The notes beneath the pieces are model-generated. The model was not told where the DNA came from, did no database searches, and saw nothing but the letters and a program-made list of their open reading frames with translations. A stretch of DNA of 64,000 nt from Serratia oryzae (lineage in GTDB: Bacteria; Pseudomonadota; Gammaproteobacteria; Enterobacterales; Enterobacteriaceae). The DNA lies in assembly GCF_001976145.1 (NCBI RefSeq), contig NZ_MOXD01000005.1, forward strand, positions 62,001-126,000, read 5' to 3'. Below, piece by piece: positions 18,520-27,584 of the stretch. Made by a program: the position numbers and the translations under genes. Positions within the stretch are counted from its first letter, which is position 1. Each line of letters starts with the position of its first letter.

Positions 18520-19848
18520 TTAGTTCAAGGCGTCCATACGTTTCCAGAGCTGGGCGGCAACCTTGCGCGCCTCGGCGTAGATTGGTTCAACATCGAATGG
18601 GAATTTGCCATCCTGATAGACCATGTTGCCTTCTACCATTACGCTGTTCACGCTGCTCGCCCCCATGCCGAAGGCCAGATGCCCAGCGACATTCTGCGCC
18701 GCCAGCGGCGTAGGTGAGGAATAGTCACAGATAGTGAGATCCGCTTTGTAACCTGCCGCCAGGCAGCCGAAGCGGGCACCAAAGTTGCGCGCCAGCAGTT
18801 GATTGCCGTTTGCCAGAAAGCGAGCAAAGCTGTCCGGCCACAGCGTACCGCCGGCATCACGGTGCTTGAAGTAGGCAAATTTCAGCTCTTCAAACATATC
18901 TGAACCAATGCCGTCGGTGCCGAGCGCCAGGTTGCGGTACTGCGCCAGTTGATGGTTGTAACCAACATGGTTATTCATGTTGGAACGAGCGTTGTGTACC
19001 AGGAAGGCATCGTGCTGGTTAATCAGCTCGATGTCGGCAGCGGAAAGGTACAGGCCGTGAGCCACCAGCGTTTTAGCACCGAGCAGATCGTACCGTGCCA
19101 GGCGTGCCATCAGGTCTTGGCCGTATTTGTCATGGCTGTGTGACACATCATAACGGTCTTCAGCGGCGTGAATATGCAGCCCGCGCCCGGTGCTCAGCAC
19201 CGCTTCGCGCAGCATCTCCAACCCGGCCTCAGCCACGGTGAAAGGGGCATGGGCACCGATGTGTGCCTCTACCAGGTAGGGTTCCTTACCCGCGGCTTTA
19301 GCGCTGTCGATAAGGCGCGCAAAGGCGATATTCTCCTCAACGCCAGCCTGCAATTCACGGTTGCCGCCGTTGCGATCGGTGGTTTCAAAGCAGGTCATGC
19401 CACGCAGCCCGGCTTTGATAAAGCCTGCACGCAGGGTTTTCAGCGATCCGGCGATAAAATTCGGCGAGGCGTGGTGGTCGATCACCGCAGTACAGCCGCT
19501 CTTGATGGCTTCCAGCGAGCAGATCAGGCCGCTGTAATACAGCGACTCCTCGTCCAACGCGCGATCGAGACGCCACCACAGGTTTTTCAGCGTGGAGATA
19601 AAATCCGGGCATGGCGCAATGTTGGCCATAATGCCGCGCGACAAGCCGGAGTAGAAGTGGTTATGCGCACAAACGATCCCTGGCATCACCAGCTTGCCGT
19701 GCATATTGCGGGTTTCCGCCTGCGGATATTTTGCCGCCAGCCCCGGGCCCACCTCCTTGATCAACGCCCCTTCAATGGCGATGTCGATCCCGTACTGAAC
19801 GCTGGCTGGCTCAAGCTGCACGGCAGTGGCATTAGTTAAAATCAGCAT
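18520..19848 (-). CDS. ssnA: Aminohydrolase SsnA
   Basis: A 442-residue amidohydrolase of the chlorohydrolase/guanine-deaminase type, the same length as E. coli SsnA. Metal ligands appear in CAHNHFYSG (near 61-69), LHIHAAEDRYD, LVAHGLYL and LGTDGIGSDM. The frame is open 22 codons further upstream, but the ATG at 19848 has GGAGG eight bases before it and matches the family N-terminus (MLILTNATAVQL). It starts two bases after the ygfK stop. Part of the gene set linked to anaerobic purine/urate use; presumed to hydrolyse a purine-derived ring intermediate. Confidence 0.87.
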   Translation of the reverse strand: MLILTNATAVQLEPASVQYGIDIAIEGALIKEVGPGLAAKYPQAETRNMHGKLVMPGIVCAHNHFYSGLSRGIMANIAPCPDFISTLKNLWWRLDRALDEESLYYSGLICSLEAIKSGCTAVIDHHASPNFIAGSLKTLRAGFIKAGLRGMTCFETTDRNGGNRELQAGVEENIAFARLIDSAKAAGKEPYLVEAHIGAHAPFTVAEAGLEMLREAVLSTGRGLHIHAAEDRYDVSHSHDKYGQDLMARLARYDLLGAKTLVAHGLYLSAADIELINQHDAFLVHNARSNMNNHVGYNHQLAQYRNLALGTDGIGSDMFEELKFAYFKHRDAGGTLWPDSFARFLANGNQLLARNFGARFGCLAAGYKADLTICDYSSPTPLAAQNVAGHLAFGMGASSVNSVMVEGNMVYQDGKFPFDVEPIYAEARKVAAQLWKRMDALN

Positions 19849-19850
19849 GA

Positions 19851-22800
19851 TTACGCCTCCACCTGACCCAACAGATAATGATGATGGGCATACACATGGT
19901 TGATGATGTGGCACATCGCCTCCAACTCCTGCGGCACCTGCCTGATCTGGCCGTTATCGCCTATCTGCAGTTGATAAACATTTTCCCCCTGGCGCACGCT
20001 GACCTGCTGACCGTTCACCAGAAAACCGGCGTTGGTACTGTTGGCAAAATCCTGCGGCAGGTTGAAAACGGTGACTTTGTCTTTGTAGGGCTTGCCCTGC
20101 CATGGGCAGAACTGGGCGCAGTTGCCGCATTCGTTGCAGTAGGCATCCAAATGCAGGGTCTGGAAACGGTCACGGAAGCCCGGTATCGCGATCGACACGT
20201 TGGCGCGGTTCGGGCAGACGTCAACACATTTGCTGCACACGTAGTTGCATTCCAGACAACGCTGCGCTTCCTGTGCCACAAAGGCTTCGCGATCCGTTTT
20301 ATCCACCACCGAAACCGCAATCACCCCTTTGCGGCGATAGACCTCCACCGGATCGACATTCGACCAGTATTTGTCTTGGTGATGGGTTTTGACATTTTCC
20401 CGTGCCAGCACCGTTTCTGCCGCGCTGCGGGCGCTGCCGATGGCGGCGACGATCGATGACGGGCCGCGCTGTACATCGCCAATCAGGAACACATTCGGCC
20501 GGGTGGTTTCACCGGTGACGGTATTAACCTGCGGGTAACCGGCGGCATCCAGCGGCACACCCAGCTTGCGCAGCACCTCTTCATCGGCCTGTTCGCCAAT
20601 CGCGGTGATCAGTGCATCAAACTGTAGCGTAAGCGTTTGTTCGGTCGGCACCGGGCGACGGCGGCCCTGCTCGTCCGGCTCACCCAACGCCATCACTCTG
20701 GCGGTTAAGGTGCCATTGGCAGCGAAATGTTCCGGGTTGGTGAGGAACATAAACTTCACCTGGTCTTCCACCGCTTCCAGATACTCTTCACGATAGGCAG
20801 GCATTTCGTTCAGCGTGCGGCGGTACAGCACCGTGACCTCCTGCACGCCCGGCACTTTCAGCGCAGCACGGGCGCAGTCCATTGCCGTATTGCCTGCACC
20901 GACCACCGCCACGTGTTTACCCAGGTTCATCGGCTTACCCTGGTTGAAATTGCGCAGGAACGGCAAGGATTTGTAGACGTTGCGGTTATCACCCGCCAGC
21001 TTCACACCGCTGTTTTTATCAGTGCCGATGCCGATGAATACGTAATCGAAGCCCTGCTGTTGCAGCTTGTCCACCGTCAGTTCAGGGTCGCAGTCATAAA
21101 CAAACTTCACGCCATGCGCGGCAACAAACTCAATATCATGCTCAATGGCCTCGGCCGGAATACGAAAATGTGGAATGATGTTTTTCACCACGCCACCGGC
21201 ATTCGGCTCACGCTCAAACAGCGTGACCTGATAGCCCGCGCGCGCCAGGAAGTAACCAGCGGACAGCCCCGCAGGGCCAGCGCCTAAAATAGCCACCGGG
21301 TGTTTGCTGCCGGAGCCCGCTGGCTTGTGCCAGCGGCGCTGGTATTCGTCCCAGCCCTTCTCCAACGCCACCTTTTTCAGCTCACGGATGTTCAGCGCGC
21401 TGTCGTAATCGATGCGCGTACAGTTGTACTGGCACTGGTGATCGCAAATATGGCCGGTGATCGCCGGTAACGCGTTGCGCTGATAAATCAGCTCCAGCGC
21501 ATCGGCATAGCGCTGCTCCCCCAGCAAGCGGATATATTCCGGAATATCCTGCTTAATGGCGCAGGCGGTAACACAGGGTGCCACGTAGCAGTCGATCATC
21601 GGCAGCGGGCCACCGGCGTCGATGCTATCCTGCGCTTTCCAGTGTTTCTGGGTGTATTCCATGCTGACGGCTTTCTCTGCTAGCGCTTCCAGCTTGGCGA
21701 CGTCAATGCGCGTCATCTGCCAGCATGCCGACTGCTCCAGCTCGCGCAGGCATTCAGTCTGGCGTAAATAACCGCCGGGCTTCAGCAGATCGGTGGCCAT
21801 GGTGATTGGCCGGATGCCGGTTTCAAAAATATCGCGGATGTTAAACTTGCTGGCACCGCCGGAATAGGAGATCGGCAGTTCACCGTTAAACTCGCGCGAT
21901 AACACCGCCGCCACGTTAATAGAAAGCGGGAATAACGCACGGCCAGACATGTACATCTCTTCGCCGGGCAACGCACCTTTGTGGTTGATGGTCCCCAGCG
22001 TGTTAGTGAGCTTAACCCCAAAGCCCAACTGGTGCTGTTTACCCAGCGCAACCAGGCGGCGCAGCATCGCTACCGCCTGATCCAGCTTGAGATCGTGCTC
22101 GAAGGATTCTTCTTTCAGGCCGATATAATCGAAACCACAGGTATCCAGAATGGCCCGTACGCGCGGATAACCCAGCAGCGTCGGGTTTAATTTCACAAAG
22201 GTGTTGAGATGTTTCTCTTCCAGCATATAGCGGCAGATAGCTTCGATTTCATTTGGCGGGCAGCCATGCATAGTGGAAAGGGTAATTCCGCTGACCAATT
22301 GCGCCGGAATTGTGCTTGGCAGTTGGCTTAATAGGCTGCGCTGGGCAGAGAGATCGAACCGGGTAATAAAGTCATCATTGTTCACCCATTCACCGAGCAC
22401 CTTGGCATATTCGGCATATTTCGGCTGCTGGGCCGAATTGATCATATTATGGATGAATTCCTGCATCGGCGGTTGTTTGATACCGTCGAGGTTATAGCCA
22501 ACGCTCATATTAAAAATAAAAGATTTACTTTCCCCTTTCGCTCTCGGGTCAAACATTGCTTCCAGCAGATGTAAGGCAAACCAGGCTTTTAAATATTCAT
22601 CATAGGCCTTGAGCAGAGTAAATTCTGTCGACCATTCGGTGTTGAAGCATTCATCTTCAGCATCGATACAGGGTTTTTCAATTTCTAAGCGATCGAGGAT
22701 TTGTACGGTTTTCAATTCGATAAACCGCCCGCCGGTCAGCCAGGCAACAATGATATTCTGCGCCAATTGCGTATGCGGGCCAGCCGCCGGGCCGAGCGGA

Positions 22801-22958
22801 GTTTCACAGCTTTCATTGAAAACCTTAATCTGCCGATCGTCATGCTTGCGATAAAACTGCTGCTCCGGAATACCAAAAATGGAACGATTCTCATGATATT
22901 CCTCGAAAATCCGGGTTAACAGCGCCTTGAACGGAACCGGACGCATGATATCTCCCAT
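19851..22958 (-). CDS. ygfK: YgfK multidomain Fe-S flavoprotein (putative selenate reductase/urate pathway oxidoreductase)
   Basis: A 1035-residue cytoplasmic oxidoreductase closely matching E. coli YgfK (1032). The first ~450 residues are dihydroorotate-dehydrogenase-like. A GltD-type region has Cys-rich motifs (CVTACAIKQDIPEY, CDHQCQYNCTR), a FAD loop GAGPAGLSAGY near 560 and an NAD(P)H loop GAGNTAMDC near 688. Two ferredoxin-like clusters follow near 904 (CLECNYVCSKCVDVCP) and 946 (CNECGNCAQFCPW). AAGGAG precedes the ATG. It heads the operon ygfK-ssnA-ygfM-xdhD and has a sigma-54-like promoter upstream. It probably feeds electrons to or from XdhD. Confidence 0.9.
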   Translation of the reverse strand: MGDIMRPVPFKALLTRIFEEYHENRSIFGIPEQQFYRKHDDRQIKVFNESCETPLGPAAGPHTQLAQNIIVAWLTGGRFIELKTVQILDRLEIEKPCIDAEDECFNTEWSTEFTLLKAYDEYLKAWFALHLLEAMFDPRAKGESKSFIFNMSVGYNLDGIKQPPMQEFIHNMINSAQQPKYAEYAKVLGEWVNNDDFITRFDLSAQRSLLSQLPSTIPAQLVSGITLSTMHGCPPNEIEAICRYMLEEKHLNTFVKLNPTLLGYPRVRAILDTCGFDYIGLKEESFEHDLKLDQAVAMLRRLVALGKQHQLGFGVKLTNTLGTINHKGALPGEEMYMSGRALFPLSINVAAVLSREFNGELPISYSGGASKFNIRDIFETGIRPITMATDLLKPGGYLRQTECLRELEQSACWQMTRIDVAKLEALAEKAVSMEYTQKHWKAQDSIDAGGPLPMIDCYVAPCVTACAIKQDIPEYIRLLGEQRYADALELIYQRNALPAITGHICDHQCQYNCTRIDYDSALNIRELKKVALEKGWDEYQRRWHKPAGSGSKHPVAILGAGPAGLSAGYFLARAGYQVTLFEREPNAGGVVKNIIPHFRIPAEAIEHDIEFVAAHGVKFVYDCDPELTVDKLQQQGFDYVFIGIGTDKNSGVKLAGDNRNVYKSLPFLRNFNQGKPMNLGKHVAVVGAGNTAMDCARAALKVPGVQEVTVLYRRTLNEMPAYREEYLEAVEDQVKFMFLTNPEHFAANGTLTARVMALGEPDEQGRRRPVPTEQTLTLQFDALITAIGEQADEEVLRKLGVPLDAAGYPQVNTVTGETTRPNVFLIGDVQRGPSSIVAAIGSARSAAETVLARENVKTHHQDKYWSNVDPVEVYRRKGVIAVSVVDKTDREAFVAQEAQRCLECNYVCSKCVDVCPNRANVSIAIPGFRDRFQTLHLDAYCNECGNCAQFCPWQGKPYKDKVTVFNLPQDFANSTNAGFLVNGQQVSVRQGENVYQLQIGDNGQIRQVPQELEAMCHIINHVYAHHHYLLGQVEA

Positions 22959-23042
22959 AGCTTATCTCCTTGCGAAAAAATGCCTGAATGGTGATCGGCA
23001 AAAACCTGCTTGCGGTTTTTCACCTCGGTTAGGCATAACGCA

Positions 23043-23058
23043 GCAACAATCAGGCCAA
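23043..23058 (-). promoter_or_regulatory. Candidate sigma-54 promoter of the ygfK operon
   Basis: Reading the minus strand, TTGGCCTGATTGTTGC has GG-N10-GC spacing and a perfect TTGC -12 block. Two positions of the -24 block differ from TGGCACG, as at xdhA. The predicted start near 23031 leaves a leader of about 75 bases before ygfK. Confidence 0.55.
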
Positions 23059-23204
23059 AACTCTTTACGCTGTTGTATACGGATAAAATTCGTGAGGCAG
23101 TTCTAATTGTTATTGTTATTTGTGAAGGAGCTCACGGGCGCAAGTGAGAATAAAAATCACTGAATACCGATGGGCAACAACCGTTATTCACCCCATAGCG
23201 TTGA

Positions 23205-23240
23205 TTATCAAAAATGAACCTCTCAATATCACTTTGATAC
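23205..23240. promoter_or_regulatory. Candidate activator sites upstream of ygfK
   Basis: A perfect TATCA-CTT-TGATA palindrome lies at 23227-23239. A degenerate partner (TTATCA then ATGAAC) begins at 23205, with centres 21 bp apart, echoing the pair at xdhA. They lie about 150-200 bp upstream of the sigma-54-like element, a normal enhancer distance. The rest of the gap 22959-23404 shows nothing further. Confidence 0.45.
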
Positions 23241-23404
23241 AGCAAAATGAACGCTTGGATAAATTCGTGAGCGCAATCGATAAAGTATGAATAATTACTA
23301 AACCTCGATTACATCAAAGAATCTGCGTAATTAACCCCCAGAAGAAATAAAAAACGGCATATTACGCTTCAGCATTCTTTTTTAACTCATGAGATCGCTT
23401 ATTT

Positions 23405-24184
23405 ATGATTCCGGCCTTGCGGGAACTCTTCACGGAAGAATATCAGCGCTTGGATAATGGCAAACCGTTGTTGATTAGCCTGATTGGTGCCGGAGGCAAA
23501 ACCAGCACCCTGTTGTGGTTGGCACAGGCATTCTATCAACAGGGCAAACGGGTGCTGTTTACCACCACCACCAAGATGTACCGCCCTGCTCCTGCCACCT
23601 ATCATCAGTTGTGCATCGGCCAACGGCCCACCGCCCACCCGACAGCGGCGATTACCGCCAGCTTCAGCCATTACCAGCCGCAGAATAACAAGGTTGACGG
23701 GTTTAGCCCCCAGCGGCTCGACGAGATGAAGCAGCAGGGGGAATTTGACGTGATCCTGGTGGAAGCCGACGGTGCGCACGGTTTACCGCTGAAAGCCCCG
23801 GCAAGGCATGAACCTTGCATCCCCTCCAGCAGTGATTGTGTCATCGCGCTAACCGGGGGCCAGGTGATTAATCGCCCTGCCGATCCACAGCAGATTCACC
23901 GCTGGGCGTTTTTCTCGGCGCTGACCGGGATCGCTGCCGGTGAGGCGCTTGATAGCCGGGTATTCCGTACCTTGATTGCCCACCCGCAAGGGATGTTCAA
24001 AGGTGCGCCAGCCGGTGCGCGCCGGATTTGGCTGATCAATCAGTTTTCTCATTGTGATAATCAGCCCGATCCCGCCTGGCTTGAGCTATTGCAGCAAGAT
24101 GCGGCGCTCAGCGCCATCTGGTTTGGCGCCGTGCAGCACAACCCGCCGATCCACCACTGGTTACCACGCAGATATCCTAAATAA
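23405..24184 (+). CDS. yqeC: YqeC, selenium-dependent molybdenum cofactor maturation protein
   Basis: A 259-residue protein of the YqeC family (E. coli 256), thought to act in maturation of selenium-dependent molybdenum hydroxylases. A nucleotide-binding loop LIGAGGKTST is near residues 23-32, TTTTKMYRP follows, and VEADGAHGLPLKAP near residues 119-132 is the family hallmark. It starts at the ATG at 23405 with only a weak Shine-Dalgarno. yqeB follows after nine bases. The biochemical step is not established. Confidence 0.83.
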   Translation: MIPALRELFTEEYQRLDNGKPLLISLIGAGGKTSTLLWLAQAFYQQGKRVLFTTTTKMYRPAPATYHQLCIGQRPTAHPTAAITASFSHYQPQNNKVDGFSPQRLDEMKQQGEFDVILVEADGAHGLPLKAPARHEPCIPSSSDCVIALTGGQVINRPADPQQIHRWAFFSALTGIAAGEALDSRVFRTLIAHPQGMFKGAPAGARRIWLINQFSHCDNQPDPAWLELLQQDAALSAIWFGAVQHNPPIHHWLPRRYPK

Positions 24185-24193
24185 GAGGTCAGC

Positions 24194-25783
24194 ATGAATA
24201 TCTTCGCCGAAGCGGCGCGACTGGAAGAGGAAAACCGGCCCTTTGCGATCGCCCAGATTATTGAAAGCCGTGGCTCCACGCCGCGCCACTCTGGGCAAAT
24301 GTTGGTGATGGCCGATGGCGGCTGTATCGGCACCATCGGTGGCGGCATGATTGAACGCCTGGTGATCGAGCAGGCCATCGCCGCCATTGCCGAACGCAAG
24401 GCCCGGGTGTTTCATGGCCGCATGGCGCGTAACGGCCAGGATGCGGTGGGCTCAGACTGTGGCGGCGCGATGTCGGTTTATATTGATGTGCACGGCCTGC
24501 GTCCACGCCTGGTGTTGATCGGTGCCGGGCACGTCAACCGCGCTATCGCCCACGCCGCCAAGCCTTTGGGGTTCGATATTCACGTTACCGATATTTATCC
24601 TGCTAGCCTCGATGCCGCCCTGTTCCCACCGGGCACCACCCTGGTGCATGACGAGAGCTTCCCGGCCGCCATCAGCAAAATGAATATCGAGCCCAGCAAC
24701 TTTGTGATCATCGCCACCAACAATCAGGATTGCGAAGCGTTAAACGCGCTGATCGGCCAGCCGCTGCGCTACTTGGGGTTGCTCGCCAGCCGCCGCAAAG
24801 TGCAGACCTTTACCCACCGACTCAGGCAATGCGGCATCAGCGAAACCGACATTGCCAGGCTCCACGCGCCCATCGGCTATAACATTGGTGCAGAAACGCC
24901 GGAAGAGATCGCCATCAGCGTGCTGGCGGAGCTGTTACAGATTAAAAACCAATCACCAGGCGGCCTGATGAAAGAGGATATCCGGCTGACGCGTGACAAA
25001 CTGGTGGTGATCCGCGGGGCGGGTGATATCGCCACCGGCGTGGCGCTGCGGCTTTATCATGCCGGTTTTCAGGTAGTCATGTTGGATATTGCCCAACCCA
25101 CCGCTATCCGCCGCACGGTGGCCTTTGCGCAGGCGATGTTTGACGGCCAAGCCTGCGTTGAAGGGGTGACCGGCCGCCTGGCAAAAGACGTTGATGAAGC
25201 TTTCGAGTTGATCAACCGCGGCGAAATCCCGCTGCTGATAGACGGCGCAGCCCAGTCACTGGAGCAGCTCAAGCCACGTTTTCTGGTGGATGCCATTCTG
25301 GCCAAGCAAAACCTGGGCACTCAGCGCTCGATGGCGCCGTTCACCGTCGCCCTCGGCCCCGGTTTCAACGCCGGGCAGGATTGCGACGCGGTAATTGAAA
25401 CCCATCGCGGCCATGAGTTGGGGCGGGTGATTTACCAGGGTTATACCCACCCGAATACCGGCATCCCCGGCAATATCGGCGGCCATACCGCGCGCCGGGT
25501 GATCCGCGCGCCAGCGGACGGCGTGATGCGTTGCTGCGTGGCGCTAGGGGATTTGGTGCAGGAAGGGGATATTATCGCCCACTGCGGTGAAACACCGGTG
25601 ATCGCACCGCTTTCCGGCATGGTGCGCGGGCTGCTGCAGGCCGGGCTGGAGGTAAAAACCGGCTGCAAGATCGGCGATATCGATCCGCGCGGTGCCGAGG
25701 CAGATTACACCACGGTGTCGGATAAAGCGCGGGCGATTGGTGGTGCGGTGCTTGAGGCGCTCATGAAGCTGGGGCGGGGGTAA
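24194..25783 (+). CDS. yqeB: YqeB, XdhC/CoxI-like selenium-dependent hydroxylase maturation protein
   Basis: A 529-residue two-part protein (E. coli YqeB 541). Residues ~1-255 are XdhC/CoxI-like: ESRGSTPRHSGQMLV, GTIGGGMIE and the Rossmann loop LVLIGAGHVNRAIA. These proteins are thought to place the terminal sulfur or selenium ligand on the molybdenum cofactor. Residues ~260-529 are the YqeB-specific domain, with VIRGAGDIATGVALRLY at its start and an ending DKARAIGGAVLEALM. AGAGG precedes the ATG. Its location beside two Mo-hydroxylase sets supports the role. Confidence 0.86.
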   Translation: MNIFAEAARLEEENRPFAIAQIIESRGSTPRHSGQMLVMADGGCIGTIGGGMIERLVIEQAIAAIAERKARVFHGRMARNGQDAVGSDCGGAMSVYIDVHGLRPRLVLIGAGHVNRAIAHAAKPLGFDIHVTDIYPASLDAALFPPGTTLVHDESFPAAISKMNIEPSNFVIIATNNQDCEALNALIGQPLRYLGLLASRRKVQTFTHRLRQCGISETDIARLHAPIGYNIGAETPEEIAISVLAELLQIKNQSPGGLMKEDIRLTRDKLVVIRGAGDIATGVALRLYHAGFQVVMLDIAQPTAIRRTVAFAQAMFDGQACVEGVTGRLAKDVDEAFELINRGEIPLLIDGAAQSLEQLKPRFLVDAILAKQNLGTQRSMAPFTVALGPGFNAGQDCDAVIETHRGHELGRVIYQGYTHPNTGIPGNIGGHTARRVIRAPADGVMRCCVALGDLVQEGDIIAHCGETPVIAPLSGMVRGLLQAGLEVKTGCKIGDIDPRGAEADYTTVSDKARAIGGAVLEALMKLGRG

Positions 25784-25865
25784 TGATGGTACCATTTGCG
25801 AGTTGATATCCGAATCAGTTAAGTACAATTTTGCACCATGCAGAAGATAGCTTGTTCACAAGTTA

Positions 25866-26489
25866 GACGAGTATTTATTTCGGTCGCTAAACATTTTACG
25901 TTCATTCAACAGCACGATGAACGCGACCGAGCAGGGGGCTCAAGAGCCAGCCCCCTGCACCCCGGCCCTTGCCATATCAGGCGGCCGCTGCGCGGCTACC
26001 CTCACTGCGCCACGGCGCATCACGGCCGGCTACGACAGGCGTCCCTGCCTGTCTCGCCTGAACGCGCCGTCCATGGCGCGTTCGCCTATGCGCCGCGTCT
26101 CCGTTCGGCACCTTCAATGGCGTTAACACCGGTGCCCACCTCACCGATTTCATCGCTTTAAGTTCTCTTATCAACACCCATGTTAATGTTGCCCGGTGCT
26201 TACCGATTCGGGTGTTGACGTTGAGCGCATCATGGCCGGCTGAGCAAGACACCGTTGCCAGGGGCAACCGGCCATGGATGGCCGGTTGAGGCGATATGAA
26301 CAGGGACGTGAATTGAGCCGACCCGTCCGGCAACGGGGGCGCCGCGAAGGCACCCGCGCAGCGGGCAGGCCATGTTAAGCGTTGGCGCGGGTGCAGGACC
26401 CCGCCTTGGGCCCTGCAATTGCCGTATTCTGGTGTTTCATGAGAGTGCATTCTATTTACGGCAATTCTCATTACACCAATCTTACATAG
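25866..26489. repeat. GC-rich intergenic repeat, long copy (624 bp)
   Basis: It shares both ends with the 217-bp copy at 10169-10385, including the GGGGGCTCAAGAGCCAGCCCCC block, but carries about 400 extra bases (25981-26390) rich in CGCG, GGCC and short inverted repeats. Long frames on both strands inside it lack a recognisable protein family and look like high-GC artefacts. The remaining gap to yqeA (26490-26584) shows no gene. Confidence 0.75.
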
Positions 26490-26584
26490 GCAAAAGAGTT
26501 ATGTATTAAGAAACAGTCCAGAAGAAGTTGGTTAGCATTACCACCCAGCTATCAGTTCCGCTCCAATAGCCAAAGTTATAACCA

Positions 26585-27517
26585 TTACTGGCTAATCACC
26601 GTCCCCGTCTTCCCTTCAATACCAAGCTGCGCCTTATCCAACACCGTAATTAATGCCTGACGCCCCGGCTTGGATTCGGCAAACGCCACCGCCGCTTCCA
26701 CCTTCGGCAGCATCGAGCCTTTAGCAAAGTGCCCTTCCTCAATAAAACGCTGGGCATCAGCCACGCTCAACTGCTCCAGCCACTGTTGATTGTGTTTACC
26801 AAAATTAATCGCCACCTTTTCCACCGCGGTAAGAATGATCAACATATCGGCATCGATCATCTCAGCCAGTTTGGCGCTGGCCCAGTCTTTATCAATCACC
26901 GCGCTGGCCCCTTTCAAATGATTGCCTTCACGTATTACCGGGATGCCGCCGCCACCGACGGTGATCACCACCTGCCCTGCCGCCATCATGGCGCGTACCG
27001 TCTCTTTCTCGACGATATCTACCGGCTGAGGCGATGCCACTACGCGACGATAGCCACGCCCGGCATCTTCTTTCATGTCGTAGCCATTTTGCATCAGCAG
27101 GCGAGCCTCGGCCGCGCTGAAGAAGGAGCCTATCGGTTTGGTCGGATTCTTGAAAGCCGGATCGCTGCCATCAACAATCACCTGAGTAATCAACGTGGCT
27201 ACCGGTTTATCGATATGGCGATCGAGCAGCTCTTCACGCAGGGCGTTTTGCAGATCGTAGCCAATATAGCCTTGGCTCAGTGCCACACACACCGACATCG
27301 GCAGCATCGGAGTATGGGCCTCGGTTTTCGCCGCCGCTTCAAACGCCAGGTTGATCATCCCCACCTGCGGGCCGTTGCCGTGCGTGACCACCACCTGATG
27401 GCCGTGCTCAATGAGATCGACAATCGCTCGCGCGGTAGTTTTTACCGCCTGCATCTGCTCTGCCAGGCCTTCACCCAACGCGTTGCCCCCCAATGCCAGT
27501 ACTATTTTCTTTTTCAT
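26585..27517 (-). CDS. yqeA: Carbamate kinase-like protein YqeA
   Basis: A 310-residue protein, the same length as E. coli YqeA. It would convert carbamoyl phosphate and ADP to ATP, ammonia and CO2. Amino-acid-kinase motifs are ALGGNALG near residues 7-14, VVTHGNGPQVGM near 46-57, TVGGGGIPV and a late lysine-rich ATP site. The frame runs 57 codons further upstream, but that part is translated repeat DNA. The ATG at 27517 has GAGGATC before it and gives the family N-terminus. It ends the ygeW-ygeX-ygeY-hyuA-yqeA run and could harvest the carbamoyl phosphate produced by YgeW. Confidence 0.87.
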   Translation of the reverse strand: MKKKIVLALGGNALGEGLAEQMQAVKTTARAIVDLIEHGHQVVVTHGNGPQVGMINLAFEAAAKTEAHTPMLPMSVCVALSQGYIGYDLQNALREELLDRHIDKPVATLITQVIVDGSDPAFKNPTKPIGSFFSAAEARLLMQNGYDMKEDAGRGYRRVVASPQPVDIVEKETVRAMMAAGQVVITVGGGGIPVIREGNHLKGASAVIDKDWASAKLAEMIDADMLIILTAVEKVAINFGKHNQQWLEQLSVADAQRFIEEGHFAKGSMLPKVEAAVAFAESKPGRQALITVLDKAQLGIEGKTGTVISQ

Positions 27518-27550
27518 GCTGATCCTCGTTGCGTAGCGCGATGTTTGATT

Positions 27551-27570
27551 CCTCTCCCCTAGAGAGAGGG
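27551..27570. repeat. Short hairpin of the CTCTCCC/GGGAGAG type
   Basis: CCTCTC pairs with GAGAGG across a seven-base loop in the hyuA-yqeA gap. It resembles one arm of the tandem repeat at 29086-29296 and probably derives from the same family. Confidence 0.5.
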
Positions 27571-27584
27571 AATTGAATGGTCGG

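Noticed and set aside
25977-26471. 165-codon frame in the long GC-rich repeat
   Set aside because: The composition and shared fragments with the other copy are explained by repeat DNA; no known domain was recognised.
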